Shown here in pieces: positions 14,701-25,000 of a DNA stretch of 64,000 bases (position 1 is its first letter; each line of letters starts with the position of its first letter). The stretch lies in assembly GCF_020379485.1 (NCBI RefSeq), contig NC_063442.1, positions 10,813,509 to 10,877,508 on the forward strand, in the 5' to 3' direction. Made by a program: the position numbers and the translations under genes. Source of the stretch: Brassica napus (lineage: Eukaryota; Streptophyta; Magnoliopsida; Brassicales; Brassicaceae). The notes under the pieces are model-generated. The model saw only the letters and a list, made by a program, of their open reading frames with translations. It made no database searches and was not told the origin of the DNA.

Positions 14701-15104
14701 CTAAACACAGATATTCTTGTTATCCTAATTTCTAAATCACAAACTCAAATCTATAAAAGTTTTCTTAAAAATGAAAACTTTCCAAAAATAGCAGTTTTAA
14801 AGAAAATTATTTAAAAATACAACTTATTCATGAAAAACTCTGAAAGAATGCTCATCTGTCCACAAATATTCTTGTTATCCTAATTTCTAAATCACAAACT
14901 CAAATATATAAAAGGTCTCTAAAAAATGAAAAGTTTCCAAAAATGGCAGTTTTTAAGAAAATTATTTAAAAATACAATATATTGATAAAAAACTCTGAAA
15001 AATACTCATCTATCTACAAATATTCTTGTTATCTTAATTTAAAAATTACGAACTTAAATCTATAACAGTTCTCTAAGAAATGAAAACTTTCCAAAAATAG
15101 CAGT
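11731..15104. repeat. A-rich ~155-bp satellite array (right block)
   Basis: The same ~155-bp monomer resumes at TTGATGAAAAACTC and continues for about 22 units. Copies here are more diverged than in the left block and show other variants, such as AAAATAATATAATGATG near 12800, 13730 and 13890. The last monomer is cut inside its AATAGCAGTT motif at ~15104, and unique DNA leading to the RRP43 promoter begins at once. Confidence 0.93.
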
Positions 15105-15114
15105 TGAATTGGCT

Positions 15115-15200
15115 CACGTGCACCTTATCATCTTGGCAAACTGTATACTTCACTTTTTTCTTTAAATTTGGGGTTTTCTTCTTGTAGGAATTAGTGGGCT
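15115..15200 (+). promoter_or_regulatory. Probable RRP43 promoter: G-box and site II-like motif
   Basis: A CACGTG G-box core lies at 15115-15120 and a TGGGCT site II-like motif at 15195-15200, just upstream of a GC-richer 5' UTR starting near 15240. Site II motifs are common in plant housekeeping promoters. The nearest satellite base is only ~10 bp upstream of the G-box. Motif matches alone do not prove use. Confidence 0.4.
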
Positions 15201-15642
15201 TTATTTAGGGTCCATTAAGAAATAAGAAGTATTATAATCAGAGAAACCTAGCTCTCCACGTCGTCACCGTCTCCGTCTCCTTGGCCGTCGAATCCCTCCT
15301 TTTACGTTCAGCCGTGCTAACCTACTTCTCTTGCTTGTAACTTCTTCTTGCTGCGACTCTTTTGTGCATCAGCTTCCAAGTAATGTTTTGTATTTCTTGA
15401 GACAAGTTTGTTCCTGCTTTGTTAATAGAAGTAAAGCACCAGTTTTAACATATCAGTTTCACTGATTGTAGCATTAATGGCAAAAGAACCAAGCTTTTGT
15501 TTTAGCTTTGAGCTTTGGTTGATAGAAGATGAAGTTGTTTGTGTCTTGTCTTTTTTTGTTCGTATGAGAACTTAATAACTCCTTGCTTGCTGTAATCTTA
15601 GTTAACAAATATTCTTGTCTTTTTGGTGACAGAAGCAAAACA

Positions 15643-17185
15643 ATGGGATTACCAGATTCATCTCAAGACTTGTCGACAGAGATGGAGGTGGATGCTTTCA
15701 GAAGGCTCTTCCCTCTTCGTTTCTTCGAGCGCCATCTCTCTGAGTCTCTCCGACCTGATGGTAGACCACTTGGAACAGCCAGAGACACCATTGTCAACCT
15801 TGGTAAAAGCCTCTTACTTTCATCATCAGAGTCAGTCAATGGAACACTTTTGACTTGATTGATTGTAATTCTATTGTTTATAGGACTTGTTTCCTCCGCT
15901 GATGGATCTGCTCTTGCCAAGATTGGTTCTACTGTAAGCTTTTCAACTCACATAATGTTACTGATTCTCTTGTATTTTCTTACATAGTTTCGGCTTTTTT
16001 GATATAGACAATGCTTGCTGCTATAAGAATGGAAGTTATGAGTCCTTCTACAGACTCCCCAGACGAAGGGTGCATAGGTTTGTTTGTTGCATCTACCTTA
16101 TTTATCTCTCTTTGTCTCTTTCTTCAGTGTTTCACTTGTGTCTGATCGATTACTTTTTTTTTTTAGCTGTTGAGTTCCACATGCCTCCTATATGCTCTCC
16201 AACTGTTCGTCCTGGAAGACCAGCTGATGAAGCTCCTGTTATCTCCAAGCGTTTGTCTGATATTTTCTCAAGGTGTTTGGATTTGTAGAGTCATTACTGT
16301 GTCTTAGAGAATGTTTTCTTTTTCTTCTAAAACTGTTTCTCTTTGTTGCAGCTGTGATATGATTGACCTTAAAGAACTCTGCCTTGTTAGTGGAAAAGCT
16401 GCTTGGATGGGTTATCTGGTCAGCACACCTCCCTCTATATCGTCTTCTTAATTGGTTTTCATCACCATTCGTCTCTAGTGAGTTTCCTACTGTGTGTAGA
16501 TAAATAAAATTTTGCCGCTCTCTGAAAATTTCTATTAGGACATATACTGTTTGGATGCTGATGGAGCTCTTTTCGATGCTGCTCTGCTCTCTGCTGTTGC
16601 TGCCTTTTCTAATTGTAAGATATATCCTAATCTTCAGAGAAGAGCAAGCCTTAGATATGACCCATGTGACATTTATCTGATGCATAAGAGATCTTTTTTG
16701 TATTTTTGCAGTGCAAATACCTGTTGTTGCTCTCAACGACAACGGAAGAATAGTTGCCATCAATGGAGAACAAGAGGAGAATGCATCGATCAAGGAGAAG
16801 GAAGCTGTGAACAAGGAGAAGAGAAAGCTCACGCTGAAGAACATACCTTTTGCTTTAACATGCATACTCCACAAGAAGTACATTTTAGCAGACCCAACAG
16901 CTGAAGAAGAATCGATCATGGACACTCTGGTGACTGTTGTTTTGGACTCTTCAGATCAGATTGTTTCTTTCAATAAATCAGGAGGAAACGCTCTCGCTGG
17001 TTCATCAGCCATCAAGGTGAGAGTGTTCTCAGCATTCTCACAGCTTTGATTACTACAGTTGTTTCTTTTTTTCCTTATAAAGTTTAGCCTTGTGGGTTTT
17101 GGCTTTTTGGCAGAGCTGTGTGGAGTTAGCAAGGAAGAGAGGGAAGGAGCTTAAGCAGATACTGGGAGAGATGGATATCGACTGA
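15643..17185 (+). CDS. RRP43: Exosome complex core subunit RRP43 (RNase PH-like), 8 exons
   Basis: Encodes a core-ring subunit of the RNA exosome, which degrades and trims RNA 3' ends in nucleus and cytoplasm. Coding exons: 15643-15802, 15884-15933, 16008-16077, 16167-16272, 16352-16418, 16539-16614, 16712-17016 and 17114-17185. All introns are GT-AG and the joined frame gives 301 residues with TGA at 17183-17185, about the length of the Arabidopsis protein. Recognisable stretches are MGLPDSSQDLSTEMEVDAFR at the start, RPDGRP near residue 38, EFHMPPICSPTVRPGRP in exon 4 and DIYCLDADGALFDAALLSA in exon 6. A 5'-UTR intron (about 15380-15632) is likely, because an AG acceptor lies just before the ATG. 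Plant ring subunits of this type are thought to be structural rather than catalytic. The gene looks intact. The satellite array ends ~540 bp upstream of the start codon. Confidence 0.93.
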
Positions 17186-17830
17186 TTAAGAAATCAGATG
17201 GACAATGTTTATCATTCCGTAACATTATGAAGAAATCTAGTGCTCTTCACCATTTTTGTTAACATTATGTTTTTGGTGATCTTATAATGAGTTTAATGTT
17301 AGTGTAACTGTTCGATTATATGCTCTCTACATTTCATATGGATTGTTGAGTACTCTTATCTATCGATAATGGAAAATATGAAGTGAAACAAAAAGAAACT
17401 CTTCACATTATGTTTTATGCTTGGAACTTTCTAACTGGATGAATATGCTATTGCTACACATTTGATCCCTTAGAAGATGGTTCAAACATAGTTCATAGTG
17501 ACTAGATAAAATAACCATACAGGGGATCAACTGAAAATTTGCAAAAAGGTGATGAATATGTTTTGACATCTTTATGGAACTTACACAAGTGTATATGAAT
17601 GTAAAAAAAAACAGTGTATATGAATGTATTTCCTTTTGTAGTCTGTATTCTGTATCCATTGGCCTGTTAAAATTCTCAGCCTTTGTCCCTAGCCTAGGTT
17701 ATTCAAGGTAGCTTGTCCCAACGCTGCAGTGATTTACTTCACTCACTCACGCTACACATTGCTTTGATTAATTCTTTAAATTGACAATATGTAAATATGA
17801 ATACATCATATGATTGATATTTTTATTTAT
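17186..17830. other. RRP43 3' flank, no gene seen
   Basis: Contains the likely RRP43 3' UTR up to about 17350, then AT-rich intergenic DNA. No open frame here has recognisable similarity. Confidence 0.6.
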
Positions 17831-17835
17831 TGCAG

Positions 17836-18260
17836 CAACATGATTCGTGCTGAGGAACAAGCTGTTGTGAGGAAAGAGTGTGCTGCTATCGTGTTTTGTT
17901 GTGAAGCTGCATTGTATTGTCCAAATCTCTAGGCTCTTTGCTTACCTATCACCTCTATCAGTTTCAGGTACCATGCAGCCTTGAGAAGCTGGTGCCGATA
18001 TTCTTTTGGACCTGTTAGTCAATAGGAAGTCCTGCAGCCTCTGCGCAAAACCGCTCGATGAATGGAGACTTATTATCTATTCATGAAAACAATGCTCCAA
18101 TATCCACTACAGATACAATTTCATTAACTTTCATGATAATCTCTGTTTTTTCACCGTTTCAGAAACCCATTGTGATGCGGATGAGGGTAGATTACAAGAT
18201 TGACGGCAAAGATGTGTTGGAGCAAGGAGAAATCAACAGTTTCCCACGTGAGTTAGAAAG
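17836..18260 (+). pseudogene. AP-1 gamma-adaptin relic (first exon joined to last exons)
   Basis: Only the two ends of a large-subunit clathrin adaptor gene remain. After an AG acceptor at 17835 the frame reads NMIRAEEQAVVRKECAAI, matching the N-terminal helix of plant gamma-adaptin (normally ~870 residues), then breaks at a stop. About 150 bp later come pieces of the hinge and ear: a degenerate stretch resembling the ...GADILxDLL hinge, then NGDLLSIHENNAPI at ~18061, and KPIVMRMRVDYKIDGKD with FPRE at ~18164-18250. Almost the entire HEAT-repeat trunk is gone. In Arabidopsis the neighbour of RRP43 is, as I recall, a gamma-adaptin gene (At1g60070), so this is best read as the syntenic copy decaying after genome triplication, when paralogues elsewhere can supply the function. 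Confidence 0.85.
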
Positions 18261-18315
18261 TGTTAAGGTGTTCGTTCCAATATTCATATATATATATATA
18301 CACATAATGAGATTA

Positions 18316-18614
18316 GAGAAATTCCTTTAGATAGTCATTTTTAGTTTATTTTCACAAAAATAGACCTGAAAGAAGAAAATGATCAAAATAAGTTTTATTA
18401 AAGAATAAATATACATTTATACCCAAAGATTAATTAATCTAGATTTAGAGTTTAGAGTTAAGGGGTGAGGTTTTGGGATAGGGTTTTAAATTTTAAAAAA
18501 TCAAAAAATAGATATTGAAATTTTCAAACAAAAAAATGTTATTTTGGTCATTTTATTTTTTAAGTGCTATTTTTGTGACAAAAACTTAAAAAAGTTTATT
18601 TGAGAGAATTGCCC
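18316..18614. mobile_element. Foldback MITE, ~300 bp
   Basis: The ends form long imperfect inverted repeats. The left end carries TTTTCACAAAAATAG followed by AAAATGATCAAAATA. The right end, reversed, gives TTTTGTCACAAAAATAG then AAAATGACCAAAATA, with outer ends GAAATTCC and GGCAATTC. The middle holds a TAGAGTTTAGAGTTAAGGGG tract. Repeats of this kind are, as I recall, common in Brassicaceae intergenic DNA. It sits directly after the gamma-adaptin relic. Superfamily not assigned, because no clear target duplication is visible. Confidence 0.65.
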
Positions 18615-18760
18615 GAATGATTATCCTATTCTTTATGTATAATTTGTTTTCTCCCATGGACTAAAACAAACTTCTGTATAGAAAGTTTTTAGGTGTGGTT
18701 CATTAGTTTTGTGTGAAATCTTTGTTTATATTATGGCTTTGAGTTATGCGGTGTCTCGTT

Positions 18761-19251
18761 TCTTTTTTACGTCAAAACATCGTTCTATTACTCAAACTTA
18801 AGGTGGTCTGGGTAACCAGATCGGAATAGAACAACCAATAAAAAGTAATTCCCTATGAAATAATCTAGCCGTCTTAGCTAAAAAGTCTGAAGTCTGATTG
18901 CGCGCTCATGAAACATGAATGATGTTAAAATCCGGAAAGCATATCTGTAGCGTCTCTATCCTATTCCAATTTCGTCGCAAAGCTTGGCCAGACATGAGGT
19001 TCATTTATCATTGCAATCAACTCCTTACAATTTGTCCCAAAGCTCTGGCATGTTGATGTTGAAGCATGTTCTTCATTGCCCACCGCAGTGTTTATACTTC
19101 CGAATACAAGGCTGATTCGCATCGAGTGATATTTCTTGTCTCCATAAGTTAAATGTTCCACCATTGTCCATCCATATCCATCCACATCTACTAAACTGAG
19201 AAGAGGCTGTCCAAGATCTATCTGATAAACAAATATTTCCCAAGTTTATAA
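18761..19251 (-). mobile_element. 5'-truncated LINE copy with target-site duplication
   Basis: A 3' fragment of the same LINE family as the full-length copy at 22031-28396, in the same orientation. It covers the end of ORF2 (RNase H region, including CQSFGTNCKEL and the downstream tail) and ends in a short oligo(A), seen as TTCTTTTTTA on the plus strand. It is flanked by a 16-bp duplication, TATGCGGTGTCTCGTT at 18745-18760 and TATGCGGTGTGTCGTT at 19252-19267, with one mismatch. This is the expected outcome of target-primed reverse transcription that stopped early. The frame carries stops, so it is non-coding. Confidence 0.88.
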
Positions 19252-19267
19252 TATGCGGTGTGTCGTT

Positions 19268-19828
19268 AATGTTATATAAAATGTCACTTTTTATACAATG
19301 AAAAATAAATACAGTAATATTTCTTTCTAACCAACAAGGGCATGTACAAACTAAAGTATTGTAAGAAAGTCAGCTATCATGTTCAGGTCCATATTTCAAG
19401 TCTTCTGAGATAACAACGTAAGTTTCTGTAGTCGCGACCTTAAAAACCAAAATGCACAACTAACTAAAACCTCCAACAGTGGTAGTTGAGTAAACCTGAT
19501 ATATGCAACATATTAAAGCAATTAACCATCATCTTGGAGGTTGATGTGAAATGTTTTCCAATCTTCGATTTCTATATCACCGATATTATCGTTGATTAGT
19601 TCAGGACTAGGTTGGTAATTAAAAATAATAATCATCTCAGAACATCAATGACCATTTGCTTAGTTCGCGTGGGTCTTTTTCGATAACGTTGGAAGATGGA
19701 AACCCAAAACACAGACTAACAATACTTCCTCAGTTTTTGACCAAAAAAAGAACAATATTTCCTCAGTTTTAGAAAATACCAAAGGAAAAGTCTAAAGATC
19801 CCAAACGTTCAATACAAAACTAATATTA
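19268..19828. other. Intergenic, no gene seen
   Basis: AT-rich unique-looking DNA. I see no ORF with similarity, no RNA gene and no clear repeat. Confidence 0.5.
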
Positions 19829-19830
19829 TA

Positions 19831-20088
19831 CTTCCTCCGTTCCTAAAAGATATATGTTATAGTTTTTCACACTTATTAAAAAAACATATAAAATTGTATT
19901 TTTCAATACATTATTTTTTTTAATTAATTATTCACAATAAATTTTAATCAATAGTATTTATTAAACACAATTGTATTTTTTTTTTAAAATACAATTTTCA
20001 TTAATTAATGTATTGAAAATATAAATAATGTATCTTTTTGAAACATTTTTTTTAAAAAAAAACATGAATCTTTTAGGAACGGATTGAA
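19831..20088. mobile_element. Stowaway-like MITE (copy 1)
   Basis: Terminal inverted repeats CTTCCTCCGTTCCTAAAAGAT and its reverse at the right end (ATCTTTTAGGAACGGATTGAA) are bounded by TA on both sides (19829-19830 and 20089-20090). The CTYCCTCCGTT terminus and TA duplication are typical of Stowaway/Tc1-mariner MITEs. The interior is a long AT-rich palindrome around TTAATTAATTATTC and CATTAATTAATG. Closely related to the copy at 35448-35701. Confidence 0.85.
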
Positions 20089-20090
20089 TA

Positions 20091-22017
20091 TTCTACAGTG
20101 TTGGATATGAGAATGGATATTCGGCCCAAATTTTTTTGAAATATAGACTAATTTGTAGGGTTTGTTGATAATTTGGATATTAATGCTTTACAAATGTTTA
20201 GCCGTGATTGTAAATTATAGATGTTTTGGATTTTAGTCCGGTAAACCATCCACATGGTAATTCTTTCAACACTTGACAACCATCAGCCGTTCATTTTGCT
20301 CTCTAATTTAAAACTAGGATTTGACACATCCATCAACCGAATAGTGTTTATTATTTCTTAAATTTATTGTAACTATTTATAGCTAAACAAAGAAAAATCA
20401 AAGAAGTCCTTGTTACTTTGTTGCATTGTCTATATTTATGATTATCTTAAATTAAGAAAGTTATGAAATGTAATTTAGATGTAATAGTGTAGTTATAAGC
20501 GTTTCTAGATTTGATTATATAAAGTCAGTTCTCGTAGTTTATTCTTTCTACATAAATCCATTCAGATTATAAATATATGATTATGATCTAAATATTTGCC
20601 CACTTCAAAATTAACTGCAGTCACTGCGATTTACCAGCTTTTGGTGCGAGCTATAAAATCTAACCAAGTAATGGTAGCCTATGATAGGACATAATGTAAA
20701 ATTAGTGTTTCTGTACCCAATTTGAATCTGGTCGAAATTGTAAACTCAGTGAACCGGAAAATAATTCGGTTTGAATCTTAAATACTGTTAAAAATCTGAT
20801 AAGATCTGTTAAAAACTCTTATACCCAGAACCCGACTACCTTTTAAATCATTAGCTGAACTAAAAAATCTTAAGTTTTTAATTATTTTATTAAAATCTGT
20901 TTTATATTAGGTTTTAATGAAGTTTTTATTATGTCATCTGGAAAAGTGAACAGTGGTAGATATAATCAAAATTAGTTGAGGTAATTTCACACACTTTTAT
21001 TTTTATTATCAAAAATCTATTATAATCTTGATGTTTTACTTTTTAGTTTATTTTAGATTTAAAAATTAATTTATTATTCATATTAGACATTTAGAACATG
21101 AATTTTAAAATTTGATACATTTTCTATTATATATTCGAACTCTTGACTAGTTGCAAAAATTGTTAAATAGTTTAAATTATTTTTAAATAGTTTGTATCTG
21201 AAATGAAAAAAAAAACTTAAATAAATAATTTTTTTCTTATATATTTAATAGCTAATATATAATTACACACTGAAATTAATTAATATATCAAATCGCGGTT
21301 CGTCTGCAGTTGACCCGGTGACCCATAAAACTGTATGGCTCAGTGTCCAGGTTGGTTTAGAAAACATAGATGTAAATTCATTTGTCTGGATTCGATTTGA
21401 TTCGTAATAGGAACAAAACTGATATTTTAGTCAATCTGGATTTGCACTTTATCGCATCCAGTTTACATGAAATTTAGTAAAGATAATTTGGCTAACTCCT
21501 GACATTAGTCAGAAAACACTCTAAATTCAGATAAGGCAATATAGTAGCCAATCCTGTATTTTTTTCTATAACCGATCGACTAGATTATACATACGATAAG
21601 CCATGTAAAAAGTTATTAAAATTTTGATTTCTTGACCAAAACAAGTCCAAAGAAGCAGCTAACCGAAAATTCCATTGCGAGAAAATAATATTTATGCCAA
21701 TTTATTTTTATTGTTTGTTTAAATTTTGTTTTTAAACATGGAATCTGCTACACTTGTACACAAGTACCGCTAAATCAACGTACTACGTCAGAAACAAGAC
21801 ATACATACCAATGCATAAAACATACCAATGCAATACAAATACAATATTTATTTAGTTTGCCAACTAAGAGAAACTTAATAAAATCTAAGAAATAAAAATG
21901 TCAGACTAGGAAAATTCGTAGTACAATTTATTCTCATTTATTTATTACTTATAGTACGAAAACAATCGAGATTTTATTAGACTCAATAATCCTCGCTAAG
22001 AACACACCGATCTTATT
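20091..22017. other. Intergenic; right part is the original 3' flank of the WNK-related gene
   Basis: AT-rich, without supported ORFs. The last ~50 bases before 22018 continue the interrupted WNK-related gene on the minus strand: after the LINE duplication they read one Glu codon, then TAA, then the presumed original 3' UTR. A short GC-richer tract with ACCCGGTGACCC near 21311 looks like eroded repeat DNA. Confidence 0.55.
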
Positions 22018-22030
22018 CCCTGTCGTAATT
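22018..22030. repeat. LINE target-site duplication, left copy
   Basis: CCCTGTCGTAATT, 13 bp, identical to 28397-28409. It directly abuts the poly(T) tract (poly(A) tail on the minus strand), so its inner edge is ambiguous by a few T residues. Confidence 0.92.
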
Positions 22031-22074
22031 TTTTTTTTTTTTTTTTTTTTGACGTCAAAAGGCTATTCTATTAC

Positions 22075-25000
22075 TCAAACTTGAGGTGGTCTGGGTAACC
22101 AAACCGGAATAGAACAACCAACAAAATGTAACTCTCTACGAAAAGATCTAGCAGTCTTGGCTAGAAAATCTGCTGTCTGATTTTGCGCCCGTGGAACGTA
22201 AGTGATGTTGAAGTCCGGGAAACATATCTGTAACGTCTCTATTCTCTCCAATTCCGTCGCAAAGCTTGGCCACGCCTGAGGATCCTTAACCATAGAAATC
22301 AGTTCCTTACAGTCTGTCCCAAAGCTCTGGCAGGTCGAGTGCTGCAGCATACTCTCCATCGCCCACCGCAGTGCTTCTACCTCTGAATGCAAGGCTGATT
22401 CACGTCGAGGGAAGTTTTTTGTCCCCATAAGCTGACTATTCCCAGAGCTATCCATCAATGTCCATCCACATCCACTAAAGTTAGCTGAAAGTGTCCAAGA
22501 ACCATCTAATAAACAAATATTTCCCAAGCATACGGCTTGGGGTTCCTCATTTATAGTGTCTTGTGATACTGCTTGTACCACTTCATTAGCCTCAAACCAT
22601 GCGTGGCATTCACTTTCAGCATGTCTAACTAGTTCCAGAGGATCTCTATCTATTCCCCTGAAGAGTTTTTCATTCCTAGCTTTCCAAATGTACCATATTA
22701 TCCAGGGATAAGGATCCCTGTCTTGCTCTGGCTCCATGATACTATTTTTCCTCCAGAATAGATAATCCATGTTTGTGTAGACGCTCGATACCGGAAAAAT
22801 ATTTGGGCACGTCGGAGTTGAAGATAAAGACCATACTTGACGGGCTGGTGGGCATTCAAAGATTGCATGTGTGACAGTCTCCTCTGCTTCTCCACATCTT
22901 GGGCAGTAATTATCACACCTCATATTGCGTCTAACTAAATTCCTCGTTACTGCCACATGACCAGTTAACAACTGCCACATAAGATGGCACATCTTCGTAG
23001 GGGCCTTTAATTTCCACGCAAAGGCCTGGAGCTTTGTAATACTTGGCTCCAAAACTTCCTTCTCCTCTGTTAACTTTAATAAATTCTGCGCCACCCAATA
23101 TCCAGATTTAACCGTGTATTGGCCACTCCTTGTAAAGTTCCAGCAGAAAGAATCACGACGGTGAGTTGAGCTTATGGCCAAACTCCTTATGAGTGGTATA
23201 TCCTCAGGATGAACATAGCTCTCCAATAGTCCCACATCCCAATCCTTCAATCCCTGATCAATAAGATCGCTTACTCTCATGTTAGGATTCATCACAGGAG
23301 CTATGGGGGCAGCTGGCCTAGCGGGATTCGATGGAATCCATGGATCCTCCCATACCTTAACCTCATAGCCTGAGTGAATCTTCTGTCTAATCCCAAGTAA
23401 CAGCAATTTTCTTGCAGCAGAAATGCTAGTCCACACATAGGATGGGCTGCTAACCGGGCCTACTCTCAGTGGTGAGCTCAATCTATAGTACCTTCCCCGT
23501 AAAACTCTGGCGACCAGGGAATCAGGAAACTGTACTAATCTCCATAGTTGTTTCGCCAGAAGCGCCAGATTAAACTCATGAATCAGTCGGAAGCCAATTC
23601 CACCCTCCTCTCTGGATCGACAGACCTTCTCCCATTTCGCCCAATGTATTCCCCTTTTTGGGGGATTCGAGCTCCACCAGAACTGAGCAATGGCACTTGC
23701 CAAATTTTCACATATCTCCAATGGGAGCAGGAAAGTTGACATGACGTATGTCGGAAGAGCGAGCAGAATGGATTTAATCAGTACTTCCTTTCCACCTTTT
23801 GAGAGCCATCTACCTGTCCATCCATTCACTCTATGCATCAGCTTATCTTTCAGAAATGCAAAAAGTTTGCATTTAGACCCGCTTATGTCTTCGGGGATGC
23901 CTAAGTATGTTCCCATTCCTCCTTCATTCTGTATCCCAAGTGCGTCTTTAATCTCTTGTCTCGTATTTGCATTAATCCGCTTACCAAAGAGTAAGGAGGA
24001 TTTGTCGAAGTTGATGCATTGACCAGATGCTTGACCATATTTCCTGACTACTTTCATTACTTCTTCACATTCACGGGGCTCCGCCTTACAGAAGAAAAGG
24101 CTATCATCAGCAAAGAGAAGGTGGGATACCGACGGACACGTGCGTGTAACACGCATCCCTGTTATCTTCCCTTGTATCTCTGCATGATTAAGAAGGCTAG
24201 CGAGCGCTTCCGTGCATAGAATAAAAATGAAAGGAGACAAAGGATCTCCTTGTCTTAGTCCTCTACCTGGAATAATATTCCCTCTTGGCTCTCCATTCAT
24301 GAGAACCTTGTATTTCACCGATGTAATGCATCGCATGACCCAGCTAGTCCAAGTTTCTGAGAATCCCATTTTACGCAGGACAGCTTCAATAAACGACCAC
24401 TCCATCCTATCATATGCTTTGCTCATGTCTGTCTTGATGGCCATCCTTTTATTTCGTCCACTTGGTTTCGTTCGCAATGCGTGGAACAACTCCTGAGCGA
24501 TCATAACATTATCTGAAATCTGTCTCCCAGCAACAAAGGCTGACTGGGTCTCCGATATCAAACCTGGTAGCACTTTTTTCAACCTCTGGCATAAGACTTT
24601 AGAGATTATCTTGTAGCTGACATTGCACAGGCTAATGGGTCTGAATTGAGTCATTGCATTAGGCTTTGATATCTTCGGGATGAGACATATATTTGTGTCA
24701 TTCAGTCCGTTCGCCATCGTCCCCTCGAAAAGAAATTTATTAACCATAAGAGTTAAATCCTCCTTTACTATATCCCAAAATTTCTGGTAGAAAAGTGCAG
24801 TCATCCCATCTGGCCCTGGAGCTTTCTCTGGGTGCATAGCAAAAAGTGCCAATTTGACCTCCCATTCAGAGACCGGAGCTGTAAGGTCGTCATTCATAGC
24901 ACCAGTTATCGTTGTTGGCACCTGAGCCAGCGCCTCCGCGATCTCCTCCGGGATCGATGATTCAAAAATCTGCCTGAAGTAACTAGTAGCAATGGCTACA

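Noticed and set aside
16239..16925. 228-residue minus-strand frame
   Set aside because: Antisense to RRP43 exons 4-7 and crosses its introns; no similarity.
18440..18490. Telomere-like TTTAGAGTTTAGAGTTAAGG and GGGATAGGGTTTTA
   Set aside because: Too short and degenerate for an interstitial telomere; it is part of a MITE interior.
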